From the NCBI GenBank assembly GCA_016177025.1, contig JACOWB010000001.1:1-33278 (forward strand): a stretch of 33,278 nucleotides of DNA. Reading direction: 5' to 3'. A program made the translations under genes and the position numbers. This stretch comes from Candidatus Aenigmatarchaeota archaeon. Lineage in GTDB: Archaea; Aenigmatarchaeota; Aenigmatarchaeia; CG10238-14; SCSR01. The notes below the pieces were generated by a model. It was given only the letters and a program-made list of their open reading frames with translations. It was not told the origin of the DNA and ran no database searches. Shown here one piece after another: positions 24,837 to 33,278 of the stretch (positions are counted from its first letter, which is position 1; each line of letters opens with the position of its first letter).

Positions 24837-27029
24837 ATGGCAAAAAAAGAAATGACAGAAAGGATTACTGAAGCGATGAAGGATCCTACGAGAATTCGCA
24901 ATATCGCGACTTCCAGCCATGTTCATCATGGAAAAACAACACTTACGGATAACCTTATGGCCGGCGCGGGGATGATCGCAGAAGAAATGTCTGGTAAGGC
25001 GATGGTAACTTGGTTTGACCCTGAAGAAAGAAAGAGGGAGCTGACTGTATATGGCGCAAATGTTTCAATGGCACATGAGTTCGAAGGTAAAGATTATCTA
25101 ATAAATCTTGTTGATACTCCAGGTCACGTTGACTTTGGAGGTGACGTAACTAGGGCGATGCGTGCTGTCGATGGCACAATTGTATTAATCGATCCTGTTG
25201 AAGGTATAATGCCGCAGACAGAAACTGTACTTAGACAGGCACTGAGAGAGTACGTCAAGCCTGTTCTGTTTATCAACAAAGTTGACAGGTTTATTCGCGA
25301 GTTGAAATTGACGCCGGAACAGATGATAAAAAGATTTGAGGAAGTCATACGTGATGTCAATATTTACATCCAAAAGTACGCTCCAGAGGAATACAAACAG
25401 AAATGGGTTGTGAACGTGATGGACGGTTCGGTCGCGATGGGTAGCGCTTACCGAAAATGGGCGATATCAATCCCTTACATGAAAAAGACCGGAATCACTT
25501 TCAAAGATATAATAGACTTGACGCTTCAGGAAAAGGAGGACGAACTTGCGAAAAGAGCTCCTATGCATCAAGTTGTTCTCGACATGATAATAACTCATTT
25601 GCCGAATCCTGTGGATGCGCAGAAATATAGAATTGAGAAAATATGGAAAGGTGATCTGAATTCTGATGCAGGGAAAGACATGGTTGCATGCAATACTGAC
25701 GGGACACTTGCAATGATAATAACTAAAATGGTTCCTGACCCGCATGTCGGTTTTGTAGCTACTGGAAGGATATTCTCGGGAAAAATTTTCAAGGGAAAAA
25801 ATGTCCATCTTCTTACGATGCACAAGGATGAAAAGCTCCAACAGGTTGTTGTCTATAAGGGAATACAAAGGATACCTGTAGATGAAATTCCTGCCGGCAA
25901 TGTCATTGGCATAGTTGGCATACCTGATGCATTCACAGGTGAGACTGTCACTGATGTTGGAAAAGTTATCGAACCGTTTGAAGAGATCAAGCATTTGTTC
26001 GAACCCGTTGTTACGAAATCTATTGAGCCCAAGAACCCTATGGAACTGCCGAAGTTGGTTGATACCCTGAAAAGACTGGGTAGAGAAGATCCGACTATGA
26101 TAGTTAAAATAAATCAAGAAACCGGCGAGTACCTTGTTTCGGGATTGGGCGAATTACATTTGGAAATTAAAGTTGAGCACAAGCTACGCGACTTGGGTAT
26201 AGATGTTGAAATGTCTAAACCGATAGTTGTTTATCGCGAAACCCTGTTTGAGAAATCGCCCGAACTGGAAGGCAAGTCGCCGAACAAGCACAACAAGTTT
26301 GAAATTATTGTTGAACCGCTGGAGGATGGCGTGTATCAAGCGATGGTTAATGGCGAATTACCGAGCGAAGGCGAAATTAAAAAGAAAAATATAGGATTGT
26401 TTCAAGACTTTAAAAAATTTGGCATGGACTATGACGAAGCTAAGAGCATACAGCTTATGCACAATAAAAGCGTTCTGCTTGACCAGACAAAAGGCATTCA
26501 ATTTCTCAACGAGGTTATTGAGATGATTAAAGACGCGTTCAAGGATGTCATGGAAGACGGGCCTCTGGCAAGGGAACCGTGCACGAAATTGAAAGTGAAA
26601 TTGATGGATGCCGAACTGCATGAGGATCCTGTGCATAGAGGCGAGGGCCAGATACGACCTGCAGTAAGGTGGGGCATAAGACAGGCTATGCTGTTGGCGA
26701 ATGCACAAATTCTGGAACCGAAACAGATTATCAGGATAGATATACCGAGCGAACTGATTGGTGAGGCTATCAGGGAAGTTGAAAACAGAAGAGGGCAGAT
26801 TATAGATATGAAGGAAGAGAGAGGGGCGTCAGTAATTACTGCGAAATTGCCTGTTAGCGAAATGTTTGGGTTCGATGCGACATTGAAATCTGCGACGAGC
26901 GGAAGAGGATTCTACTCGCTGATAGAGACCGCATTCGAAAAAGTGCCGAAGGAATTGTTTGAATCGACTGTCAGAGCAATCAGAAAAAGGAAGGGCCTGT
27001 CTGAGGATATACCCAAGCCTGAAGTTTAG
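24837..27029 (+). CDS. fusA: Elongation factor 2
   Basis: NLVDTPGHVDFGGDVTRAMRAVDGTIVL, LFINKVDR, LHEDPVHRGEGQIRPAVR diphthamide-site motif. Confidence 0.95.
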   Translation: MAKKEMTERITEAMKDPTRIRNIATSSHVHHGKTTLTDNLMAGAGMIAEEMSGKAMVTWFDPEERKRELTVYGANVSMAHEFEGKDYLINLVDTPGHVDFGGDVTRAMRAVDGTIVLIDPVEGIMPQTETVLRQALREYVKPVLFINKVDRFIRELKLTPEQMIKRFEEVIRDVNIYIQKYAPEEYKQKWVVNVMDGSVAMGSAYRKWAISIPYMKKTGITFKDIIDLTLQEKEDELAKRAPMHQVVLDMIITHLPNPVDAQKYRIEKIWKGDLNSDAGKDMVACNTDGTLAMIITKMVPDPHVGFVATGRIFSGKIFKGKNVHLLTMHKDEKLQQVVVYKGIQRIPVDEIPAGNVIGIVGIPDAFTGETVTDVGKVIEPFEEIKHLFEPVVTKSIEPKNPMELPKLVDTLKRLGREDPTMIVKINQETGEYLVSGLGELHLEIKVEHKLRDLGIDVEMSKPIVVYRETLFEKSPELEGKSPNKHNKFEIIVEPLEDGVYQAMVNGELPSEGEIKKKNIGLFQDFKKFGMDYDEAKSIQLMHNKSVLLDQTKGIQFLNEVIEMIKDAFKDVMEDGPLAREPCTKLKVKLMDAELHEDPVHRGEGQIRPAVRWGIRQAMLLANAQILEPKQIIRIDIPSELIGEAIREVENRRGQIIDMKEERGASVITAKLPVSEMFGFDATLKSATSGRGFYSLIETAFEKVPKELFESTVRAIRKRKGLSEDIPKPEV

Positions 27030-27080
27030 GAAATTATTTAAACCTATCTGATATATTAGATTAAGTAAATTGGTGAACAG

Positions 27081-27386
27081 ATGCCAACAAAACCGCACAT
27101 TAACATAATGACAGCAGGACATGTAGACGCAGGAAAGTCTACCCTAGTCGGACGACTTTTGTACGATACAGGCGCCATCAGGGAAGAAGAAATGAGAAAG
27201 CTGAAGGAAATCGCCACTGAATTGAAAAAGGAAACGTTTGAATTCGCATTTGTGATGGACAAGGTCAAGGAAGAGAGGGAGAGAGGCGTTACGATTGACA
27301 TCATGCACAGGCCGTTCGAGACGCAGAAATGGTATTTCACTCTTATCGATGCCCCAGGTGAACAAGATGGATGCCGCAAATTATGA
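27081..27386 (+). CDS. tuf: EF-1A N-terminal fragment (G1-G3), frameshifted after DAPG
   Basis: [33 protein letters not shown] then frame lost. Confidence 0.88.
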   Translation: MPTKPHINIMTAGHVDAGKSTLVGRLLYDTGAIREEEMRKLKEIATELKKETFEFAFVMDKVKEERERGVTIDIMHRPFETQKWYFTLIDAPGEQDGCRKL

Positions 27387-28200
27387 CCAGAAGAGATTTG
27401 ACGAGCTCAAGGGCGAAGTTTCGAAGCTCCTGCAGGGGATCGGGTACAAAATAGATGAGATAACATTTGTTCCTGTATCGGCTTATGTCGGTGACAATGT
27501 TGCGAAAAAATCCGACAAGATGCCTTGGTATACGGGCCCTACATTGATAGAGGTTTTGGACCAGCAAATCAAGGAGCCTGCTAAACCATTGGACAAGCCG
27601 TTGAGATTGCCGATCCAAGATGCATATTCAATCACAGGCGTTGGAACTGTCCCTGTTGGAAGAGTTGAAACAGGCGTGATGAAGATAAACGACAAGATCA
27701 TTTTCATGCCTTCCGGAGCAATAGGTGATGTCAAGTCCATAGAGATTCACCATCAGCAATTACCGCAAGCAATACCAGGCGACAATGTCGGGTTCAATGT
27801 CAGGGGCGTTGACAAGTCGCAGATAAAGAAAGGCGATGTTGTGGGCCATCCTGACAGTCCACCATCTGTAGTTTCCGAATTTACAGCGCAGATAATTGTT
27901 TTGAACCATCCAACTGTAGTGACTGCCGGATATACGCCAGTTTTCCATGCGCATACTGCCGCAGTTGCATGCACGATTGAAGAGATAATCGCGAAGATAG
28001 ATCCGAAGACTGGGCAAGTTGTGCAGGAAAAGCCAGACTTCATCAAGACTGGCGATGCCGCAAGAATCAAGGTAAAACCATTGAAGCCCTTTGTAATTGA
28101 AAAGCAGTCGGACTTTCCGCAGATGGCGAGATTTGCTATCAGGGATATGGGAATGACAGTTGCGGCTGGGATAGTTCTCGATGTGGTTAAAACCAAGTAA
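27295..28200 (+). CDS. tuf: EF-1A C-terminal fragment from G4 onward; homologous reading begins about 27358
   Basis: [31 protein letters not shown], domains 2 and 3. Confidence 0.88.
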   Translation: MTSCTGRSRRRNGISLLSMPQVNKMDAANYDQKRFDELKGEVSKLLQGIGYKIDEITFVPVSAYVGDNVAKKSDKMPWYTGPTLIEVLDQQIKEPAKPLDKPLRLPIQDAYSITGVGTVPVGRVETGVMKINDKIIFMPSGAIGDVKSIEIHHQQLPQAIPGDNVGFNVRGVDKSQIKKGDVVGHPDSPPSVVSEFTAQIIVLNHPTVVTAGYTPVFHAHTAAVACTIEEIIAKIDPKTGQVVQEKPDFIKTGDAARIKVKPLKPFVIEKQSDFPQMARFAIRDMGMTVAAGIVLDVVKTK

Positions 28201-28253
28201 TCTAATTCTCTGCGCAACAAACCTTTTTAAATTAATCGGCTAATTAAAAGAGT

Positions 28254-28574
28254 ATGCAAGTCGCAAGAATAAAACTCAGCGGGAAGAATTCGGAAGAGCT
28301 GGATGCCGTATCAACAGAGATCAAGGAAATTGCCAAGAAATTTGGCATTGATTATCACGGCCCTATACCACTTCCAACAAAGAAGATGAAGATAACAACT
28401 CTTAAGACGCCCTCGGGGGACGGCACGGGTCATGGCAATGCGACTTGGGAAAAGTGGGAAATGCGTATCCATAAGAGGGTATTGGATGTTCAAGCTGATG
28501 ACAGGGCGCTGAGACAGATAATGAGGGTTAACATACCGAATGAAGTCCGCATAGAAATTAAACTGCTGGGATAG
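28254..28574 (+). CDS. rps10: Ribosomal protein S10
   Basis: GPIPLPTKKMKITTLKTPSGDGT...WEMRIHKRVLDVQADDRALRQIMRVNIPNEVRIEIKL. Confidence 0.93.
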   Translation: MQVARIKLSGKNSEELDAVSTEIKEIAKKFGIDYHGPIPLPTKKMKITTLKTPSGDGTGHGNATWEKWEMRIHKRVLDVQADDRALRQIMRVNIPNEVRIEIKLLG

Positions 28575-28605
28575 GATTATATTCTTCTTTGCCGAAATAA
28601 GTTCT

Positions 28606-29178
28606 ATGGCAAAGAATGTGATCGTTATTTCTGGTCCTGCGGGTGTCGGAAAGTCGACGCTCGCAATGATGATTTCTAAAAAGTACAAAACAAAATTTTA
28701 TACTGGCAGCGAATTCTTCAAAGAAATAGCACGCGGACTTGGATACAATCCTGTAGGTAAAGACTGGTGGGACACTAAAGAGGGATTGCGGTTTTTGCGG
28801 GAAAGGGGGGGAAATCCTGAAATCGACAGGGAAGTGGATAAAATAATGATCCGGAAGGTAAATGAGGGCAATGCAGTCGTGACATCGTGGACATTGCCTT
28901 ATCTTGGCGTGGATGGCGTTAAAATATTCATTACAGCCTCGCCTGAGGAAAGGGCGAGAAGAATCTCCAGAAGGGACAGAATTCCATTTGGCAAGGCTAT
29001 GAAAATCATAAAAGAGAGGGACGGTGAAAATGAAGAACTTTACAAAAAAATTTACGGCTTTGATATCGGTAAGGATTTGAAAGCGTTCGACTTTGTTTTG
29101 AACACAGACCGCATGTCGGCAAAAGAAGTTATGAATGCTGTAGTGGAATTTATAGAAACCAAGAAAATAAGGGAGTAA
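28606..29178 (+). CDS. cmk: Archaeal cytidylate kinase
   Basis: VIVISGPAGVGKSTLAMMISKKY...TGSEFFKEIARGLG; RRISRRDRIPFGKAM. Confidence 0.87.
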   Translation: MAKNVIVISGPAGVGKSTLAMMISKKYKTKFYTGSEFFKEIARGLGYNPVGKDWWDTKEGLRFLRERGGNPEIDREVDKIMIRKVNEGNAVVTSWTLPYLGVDGVKIFITASPEERARRISRRDRIPFGKAMKIIKERDGENEELYKKIYGFDIGKDLKAFDFVLNTDRMSAKEVMNAVVEFIETKKIRE

Positions 29179-29218
29179 TCTTTTAATTCTTGAAGCTTGA
29201 ATTCTCAAGAAGGATTAT

Positions 29219-29689
29219 ATGCTGTTGCTTGGACATATAGGACTCACCGCATTCGTTTCTTCGATGTTGTATCTGCCTATCTTGGGAGGCGTCATAGGCG
29301 TATTGATTCCTGACATAATAGACAAGGGTTTGTTTGTTTTGGGATACTCGCCTTGCGGTAGATTCCTTGCGCATTCTGTGTTTTTCTTCCCGCTGGCGGG
29401 GATTGTGGCATATGCTATAACAAGAAACAAGAAGTTCGCCATAGCGGTTGCTCTCGGTGCGCTCCTGCATCTGGTTGAGGACATGCACGACAACGTGCCA
29501 TTCCTTTTCCCAATGAAATACTACACGTTCTTTGATACATGCGAGGAGTTTAAAGTCTCGTTTACACCTTATGTAATAACCACAGAAATCATAGGCGGTC
29601 TGATATTGGTTTCTATGAGTGCGTTTAATTCAAAATTTGTTAAATTGAGAAAACTCATATGGATGAAAATCTTCAGAATAGTGGGTTGA
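29219..29689 (+). CDS. YdjM/DUF457-like membrane-bound metal-dependent hydrolase
   Basis: LGHIGLTAFV...IPDIIDKG...AHSVFFFPL...LLHLVEDMHD. Confidence 0.6.
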   Translation: MLLLGHIGLTAFVSSMLYLPILGGVIGVLIPDIIDKGLFVLGYSPCGRFLAHSVFFFPLAGIVAYAITRNKKFAIAVALGALLHLVEDMHDNVPFLFPMKYYTFFDTCEEFKVSFTPYVITTEIIGGLILVSMSAFNSKFVKLRKLIWMKIFRIVG

Positions 29690-30325
29690 ATGACAAAAGA
29701 ATTGCTAGAAATATACAAAAATAAAAAGTGGGAAATCAGAAAACGGTTAGATGAGTTCAAGTCAGTAATTAACCTGTCTGATGAAAAACTGTTTGTTGAA
29801 CTTGCCTTCTGCATTTTAACTCCACAGTCGAAAGCAACGACAAGTTGGAATGCTATACAAGCCTTGGATAGAAATAACCTTTTATTGAGTGGGACGGAAA
29901 AGGAAATACTTCCCTTTCTGCAGGCCATAAGATTCGGCGAAACGAAGAGTAAACGAATTGTAACAAACAGGAAATTATTTATTGAAAATGGGAAATTGAA
30001 AATAAAAGACAAACTTTCCAATATGGACGCACATGAATTGAGAGGATGGTTGGTAGAGAACATAGACGGTTATGGTATGAAGGAAGCTTCCCATTTTATC
30101 AGGAATGTGGGATTGAGCGACAACAAGCTGGCAATATTGGACAGGCATATTCTGAGAAACCTTAAAGAGCTTGGTGTCATTGATGATATGCCGAAATCAC
30201 TGACCAAGAAAAAATATCTTGAAATAGAGGAGAAGATGAAGGGATTTTCCAGAAAAATAGGTGTGATGATGGATGAACTGGACCTGCTGTTGTTTTTCAA
30301 GGAAACTGGAATGATTTTTAAATAG
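29690..30325 (+). CDS. ogg: N-glycosylase/DNA lyase (archaeal Ogg2-type)
   Basis: HhH-GPD VENIDGYGMKEASHFIRNVG...LAILDRHILRNL (Lys and Asp catalytic pair). Confidence 0.88.
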   Translation: MTKELLEIYKNKKWEIRKRLDEFKSVINLSDEKLFVELAFCILTPQSKATTSWNAIQALDRNNLLLSGTEKEILPFLQAIRFGETKSKRIVTNRKLFIENGKLKIKDKLSNMDAHELRGWLVENIDGYGMKEASHFIRNVGLSDNKLAILDRHILRNLKELGVIDDMPKSLTKKKYLEIEEKMKGFSRKIGVMMDELDLLLFFKETGMIFK

Positions 30326-30329
30326 AAAA

Positions 30330-30434
30330 ATGCAATCTAATTCCATGGCAGCCGGAGAAAAAAGGCGAAGAAGGAAAAAGACCAAGAAACAGAGAATGCG
30401 AAGAAGAAAGAGAGAGCGAAGAAGGCATCACTAA
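30330..30434 (+). CDS. 34-aa extremely basic microprotein
   Basis: MQSNSMAAGEKRRRRKKTKKQRMRRRKRERRRHH; alternative ATG at 30345. Confidence 0.5.
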   Translation: MQSNSMAAGEKRRRRKKTKKQRMRRRKRERRRHH

Positions 30435-30521
30435 TCATTTCCTAGGTTTACTACTCCTGTATTTTGCCAATACCATTCTGATCCAAGTTTTGTTGCCCAT
30501 AATTTCACCGATAACTGCCAT
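30435..30521 (-). CDS. 28-aa basic microprotein candidate
   Basis: MAVIGEIMGNKTWIRMVLAKYRSSKPRK; stop abuts the convergent plus-strand stop. Confidence 0.25.
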   Translation of the reverse strand: MAVIGEIMGNKTWIRMVLAKYRSSKPRK

Positions 30522-30655
30522 TTTGAGGGATAGAGAAGGGGATTTTTGATTGAAGGAAACCTCCAAGGGGATTGTCCACTATCCTGTCTCAAGGAGTTTG
30601 TCAACGAATGCAAAATTGTTAAGCAAGGGTCATCCGGAAGAATTGAGAAAAGGAA

Positions 30656-30743
30656 TCATCCCCAATCAACATTTAATTGATTGATAGACTACCTTAGCAA
30701 AATTAACTAGTACGAGATTTCTGTGCACTAAGGTATGGGATGA
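30656..30743 (-). ncRNA. Candidate structured RNA, three-way junction
   Basis: P1 30656-30662/30737-30743, P2 30663-30669/30677-30683, P3 30690-30697/30728-30735, all perfect; minus-strand TATA-like ccttttaaattt just upstream. Confidence 0.45.
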
Positions 30744-30783
30744 CATTTCGATTGATTATTAATTGCTTTTCAAATTTAAAAGG

Positions 30784-31395
30784 TTATCGTTCCCAATTGG
30801 CATATCCATGTATTTCAACTCTATGCCTCCTGTGTCCGTATTTTTTTTCTTGTTTGCGTATGTACAATCCATATAAAATTCCGATGAAAAGCCCTGCCAG
30901 ATGCGCGCCACGAGCTATTCCGCTTGGATAAAACAACCCCAAGAATTCGGATACGCCCCAGAAGAATACCGCGAATATCATTGGCATTGGGAAGAATCCT
31001 CCGATGAAAACCATGGTCCCTGGCATTATCATAGCCAAAGCGCCCATTATCCCGTATATCGCACCGCTCATACCTACCGCTGGAGTGTTTGGGTTTCCTG
31101 CTGTAAACATGTAACCTATGCTTCCTAGCATGCCTGCAAGAAAAAATATTACCAGATAATTTTTTGGACCTATCCTATTTTCCAATGACAGACCGAACAT
31201 CAAAAGCGCGAACATGTTGAAAAAGAGGTGAGAAAATCCTCCGTGAAGGAATATTGATGTGATGAATGTCCAGGGCATGTCAAATGCGAGTGCAGGCGTG
31301 AATGCGAACAATCTCCAGTCGAAAATATTTGTTAGCTGAAGAAAGAAAACTGCCAATGCAATTATAAAGAATGTCAGTGTCAAATTCAGCCGCAT
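30784..31395 (-). CDS. Rhomboid-family intramembrane serine protease
   Basis: FLHGGFSHLFFNMFAL, AVGMSGAIYGIMGA (catalytic Ser), GAHLAGLFIG (catalytic His). Confidence 0.9.
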   Translation of the reverse strand: MRLNLTLTFFIIALAVFFLQLTNIFDWRLFAFTPALAFDMPWTFITSIFLHGGFSHLFFNMFALLMFGLSLENRIGPKNYLVIFFLAGMLGSIGYMFTAGNPNTPAVGMSGAIYGIMGALAMIMPGTMVFIGGFFPMPMIFAVFFWGVSEFLGLFYPSGIARGAHLAGLFIGILYGLYIRKQEKKYGHRRHRVEIHGYANWER

Positions 31396-31433
31396 AAGAT
31401 ATGATTTAAACTTTGTTTTATAAATGATGAAAC

Positions 31434-32297
31434 ATGGAAAAGGAAGAATTGCAATCCTATGAGAAGGCTTTTCTAATCGCGGAAGACGCTGTAGGATTTG
31501 CGCAGAAGCTGGTTAAAGAGAATGTAAAGGTTCTGAAGCTGGCCCAGGATATAGAAAATAGAATCTTGGATTTGGGCGGAAAGCCGGCGTGGCCTGTGAA
31601 TGTTTCCATAAATGAAATTGCTGCGCACTATACACCGTCTATCGGCGACCAATTAATTCTGAAGGGAGATGATTTTGTCAAGGTCGACATAGGCGCGCAG
31701 GTCAATGGATATGTCTGCGACAGGGCTTTTACTGTGAAAATCGGCTCAAAGTCTGATCCTATGATTGAAGCTTCGGAGAAGGCTTTGGAAGAATGCCTGA
31801 AATTAATCAAACCCGGGACAAAAGTGCATGAAATCTCTGAAGTGTGTGAAAATACTGTGAATGAAATGGGATTTAATGTTATAAGAAATCTCGCTGGGCA
31901 TAGAGTAGAAAGATATAATCAGCATGCTCATCCATCGATACCAAATGGGAAAAATACGATACAAGATGAAATCCGAGCTGGGAATGTTTATGCGATGGAA
32001 GTGTTCGTTACTAATGGTAGTGGGCTCGTTGTAGAATCGTCGCCGACAGAGATATTCCAATATAATCAGGATGTTGCTGTAAGACTGTGGGAAGCAAGAA
32101 AAATTTTAGAGCTAGCGCGAGATTCATTTGAAAAACTTCCATTCACAAAAAGATGGGTTACCGGCATATCACCGTTGAAGATCGGGATGGCGTTTCAGCA
32201 ACTGATAGAATCAGGAGCGCTGATAGAATTTCCTCCGCTGAAGGAAGAAAGCAATGGATTGGTCGCTGTAACGGAGAAAAGTGTGATCATAAAATAA
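31434..32297 (+). CDS. map: Methionine aminopeptidase type 2
   Basis: WPVNVSINEIAAHYTP, VKVDIGAQVNGYVCDRAFTV, GHRVERYNQHAHPSIPN, YAMEVFVTNGSG. Confidence 0.94.
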   Translation: MEKEELQSYEKAFLIAEDAVGFAQKLVKENVKVLKLAQDIENRILDLGGKPAWPVNVSINEIAAHYTPSIGDQLILKGDDFVKVDIGAQVNGYVCDRAFTVKIGSKSDPMIEASEKALEECLKLIKPGTKVHEISEVCENTVNEMGFNVIRNLAGHRVERYNQHAHPSIPNGKNTIQDEIRAGNVYAMEVFVTNGSGLVVESSPTEIFQYNQDVAVRLWEARKILELARDSFEKLPFTKRWVTGISPLKIGMAFQQLIESGALIEFPPLKEESNGLVAVTEKSVIIK

Positions 32298-32334
32298 TTT
32301 TAGCTTTATATTCTTGGAATTGAAATTATAAATT

Positions 32335-32451
32335 GTGCATATAAAGTGTGACTCCTGTGGATTGAATGTGAAAACTGTTGGTAAACTATTCAAAACTGGA
32401 TATCTCTGGTTGTGCAAGAGCTGCAGGGCGAAGAGAAAGAAGAGACGATAA
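32335..32451 (+). CDS. 38-aa zinc-ribbon microprotein, GTG start
   Basis: VHIKCDSCGLNVKTVGKLFKTGYLWLCKSCRAKRKKRR; two CxxC knuckles and a basic tail. Confidence 0.6.
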   Translation: MHIKCDSCGLNVKTVGKLFKTGYLWLCKSCRAKRKKRR

Positions 32452-32483
32452 AGAATTTATCCTTAAAATTTTACTATTAGCTT

Positions 32484-33278
32484 ATGAGTAGAGAAATTGT
32501 AGATTCTTATTCCAGAACTTTACAGGAATATATTTTGCTGACTGGTCTGATACCTGATGATGTTTCTAGTGATGACATAGACCTGTCAACTGATATGTTG
32601 ACCAAGGGAAAAGTAAGACTGAATATACCTGTACTTACTGCGGCTATGCAAAGTGTGACTGGTCCTCGCATGGCTATTGCTATCGCAAAATTAGGTGGCT
32701 CTGGTGTGATTTATTGTAGTCAACCTGTAGCCGATGAGGTAAGGATGATAGGGGAGGTTAAAAAGTACAAGGCTGGATTTGTTGTGCCAGAAGTTTTATC
32801 ACCCCGGGACACGATTTATCATGTCATTCAGAGGATGTCAGAAACCGGATATTCCAAATTCCCGGTCACAGATGATGGGAAAAGTGATGGAAGATTATTA
32901 GGGTTGCTGACTGACAACGATTTTGATCCGCAAGTGCATGCGGACTATAGTGTTCAAGAAAGAATGCGAAGAGTTCAGGAACTGGATGTTGTAGATGAAA
33001 ATGAAATAAACGATGACATTAGGATGGCGAATCGAAAATTGCGAGAAGGCCATCACAGTGTTTTGCCTATAATTGACAGAGATGGGAGATTAAAGGCTCT
33101 TGTTTTTAGAAGGGACATGCTGGAACATGAAGCAAATCCTTATGAGCTTTTGGATGAGGAAAAAAGGTATATCGTTGGAGCGGCTATAAACACTCATGAC
33201 TTTAGTGAAAGAGCTCCTGCTGTAGTTGATGCTGGGGCAGATTATTTAGTGATTGATACGTCTCAGGGCCATTCACCC
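32484..33278 (+). CDS. guaB: IMP dehydrogenase with CBS domains, truncated by window end
   Basis: MSREIVDSYSRTLQEYILLTGLIPDDVSSDDIDLSTDML...NIPVLTAAMQSVTGPRMAIAIAKLGGSGVI...DAGADYLVIDTSQGHS; not in ORF track because it runs off the end. Confidence 0.88.
   Translation, partial: MSREIVDSYSRTLQEYILLTGLIPDDVSSDDIDLSTDMLTKGKVRLNIPVLTAAMQSVTGPRMAIAIAKLGGSGVIYCSQPVADEVRMIGEVKKYKAGFVVPEVLSPRDTIYHVIQRMSETGYSKFPVTDDGKSDGRLLGLLTDNDFDPQVHADYSVQERMRRVQELDVVDENEINDDIRMANRKLREGHHSVLPIIDRDGRLKALVFRRDMLEHEANPYELLDEEKRYIVGAAINTHDFSERAPAVVDAGADYLVIDTSQGHSP

Noticed and set aside
27295-27386. EF-1A interruption as an intein or intron
   Set aside because: Sequence is missing, not inserted; flanking motifs are directly joined.
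30431-30613. 60-aa minus-strand ORF from a TTG start
   Set aside because: Weak start, odd composition, overlaps another better small ORF frame and the ncRNA candidate region.
30601-30660. ccggaag reminiscent of SRP RNA helix 8
   Set aside because: Expected AGCAGCC-type asymmetric loop and flanking pairing are absent.
30436-30783. RNase P RNA
   Set aside because: No clear CR-I GAGGAAAGUCC or matching CR-V in correct order on either strand; needs Infernal.
1-33278. CRISPR arrays, transposons, prophage
   Set aside because: No regularly spaced repeats, transposase motifs or phage structural genes seen.

Overview
AT-rich archaeal housekeeping region, read directly from sequence with no database search. 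The gene set (split rpoB''/rpoB', split rpoA'/rpoA'', archaeal-type CCA enzyme, RNase Z, archaeal ThrRS editing domain, many tiny Zn-ribbon ORFs, compact spacing) suits a reduced, possibly DPANN-like, euryarchaeal-grade genome; the lineage is inference. Main block: rpoH-rpoB''-rpoB'-rpoA'-rpoA''-rpl30e-nusA-rps12-rps7-EF2-EF1A-rps10. Also present: cca, rnz, DNA ligase, TrmB and XRE regulators, ThrRS, nitroreductase, cytidylate kinase, Ogg-type glycosylase, rhomboid, methionine aminopeptidase, the start of IMPDH, 5S rRNA and four tRNAs. The most striking signal is that all four tRNA genes are interrupted, with seven apparent introns in total: Ile-UAU (D-loop + anticodon loop), Gln-CUG (D-loop + anticodon loop), Tyr-GUA (anticodon loop) and Asp-GUC (D-loop + variable loop). 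Removing them leaves canonical 72-75 nt cloverleaves, and several junctions sit in bulge-helix-bulge-like structures. Other leads: thrS and EF-1A each show a frameshift plus loss of a conserved internal segment; a nucleoside-deoxyribosyltransferase-like/NSUN m5C methyltransferase fusion; a minus-strand three-way-junction RNA candidate near 30.7 kb; a switch-like leader before rpoH; an in-frame ORF extension after the stop of a DUF2283-like gene; and several ORFs under 60 aa missed by the ORF track.
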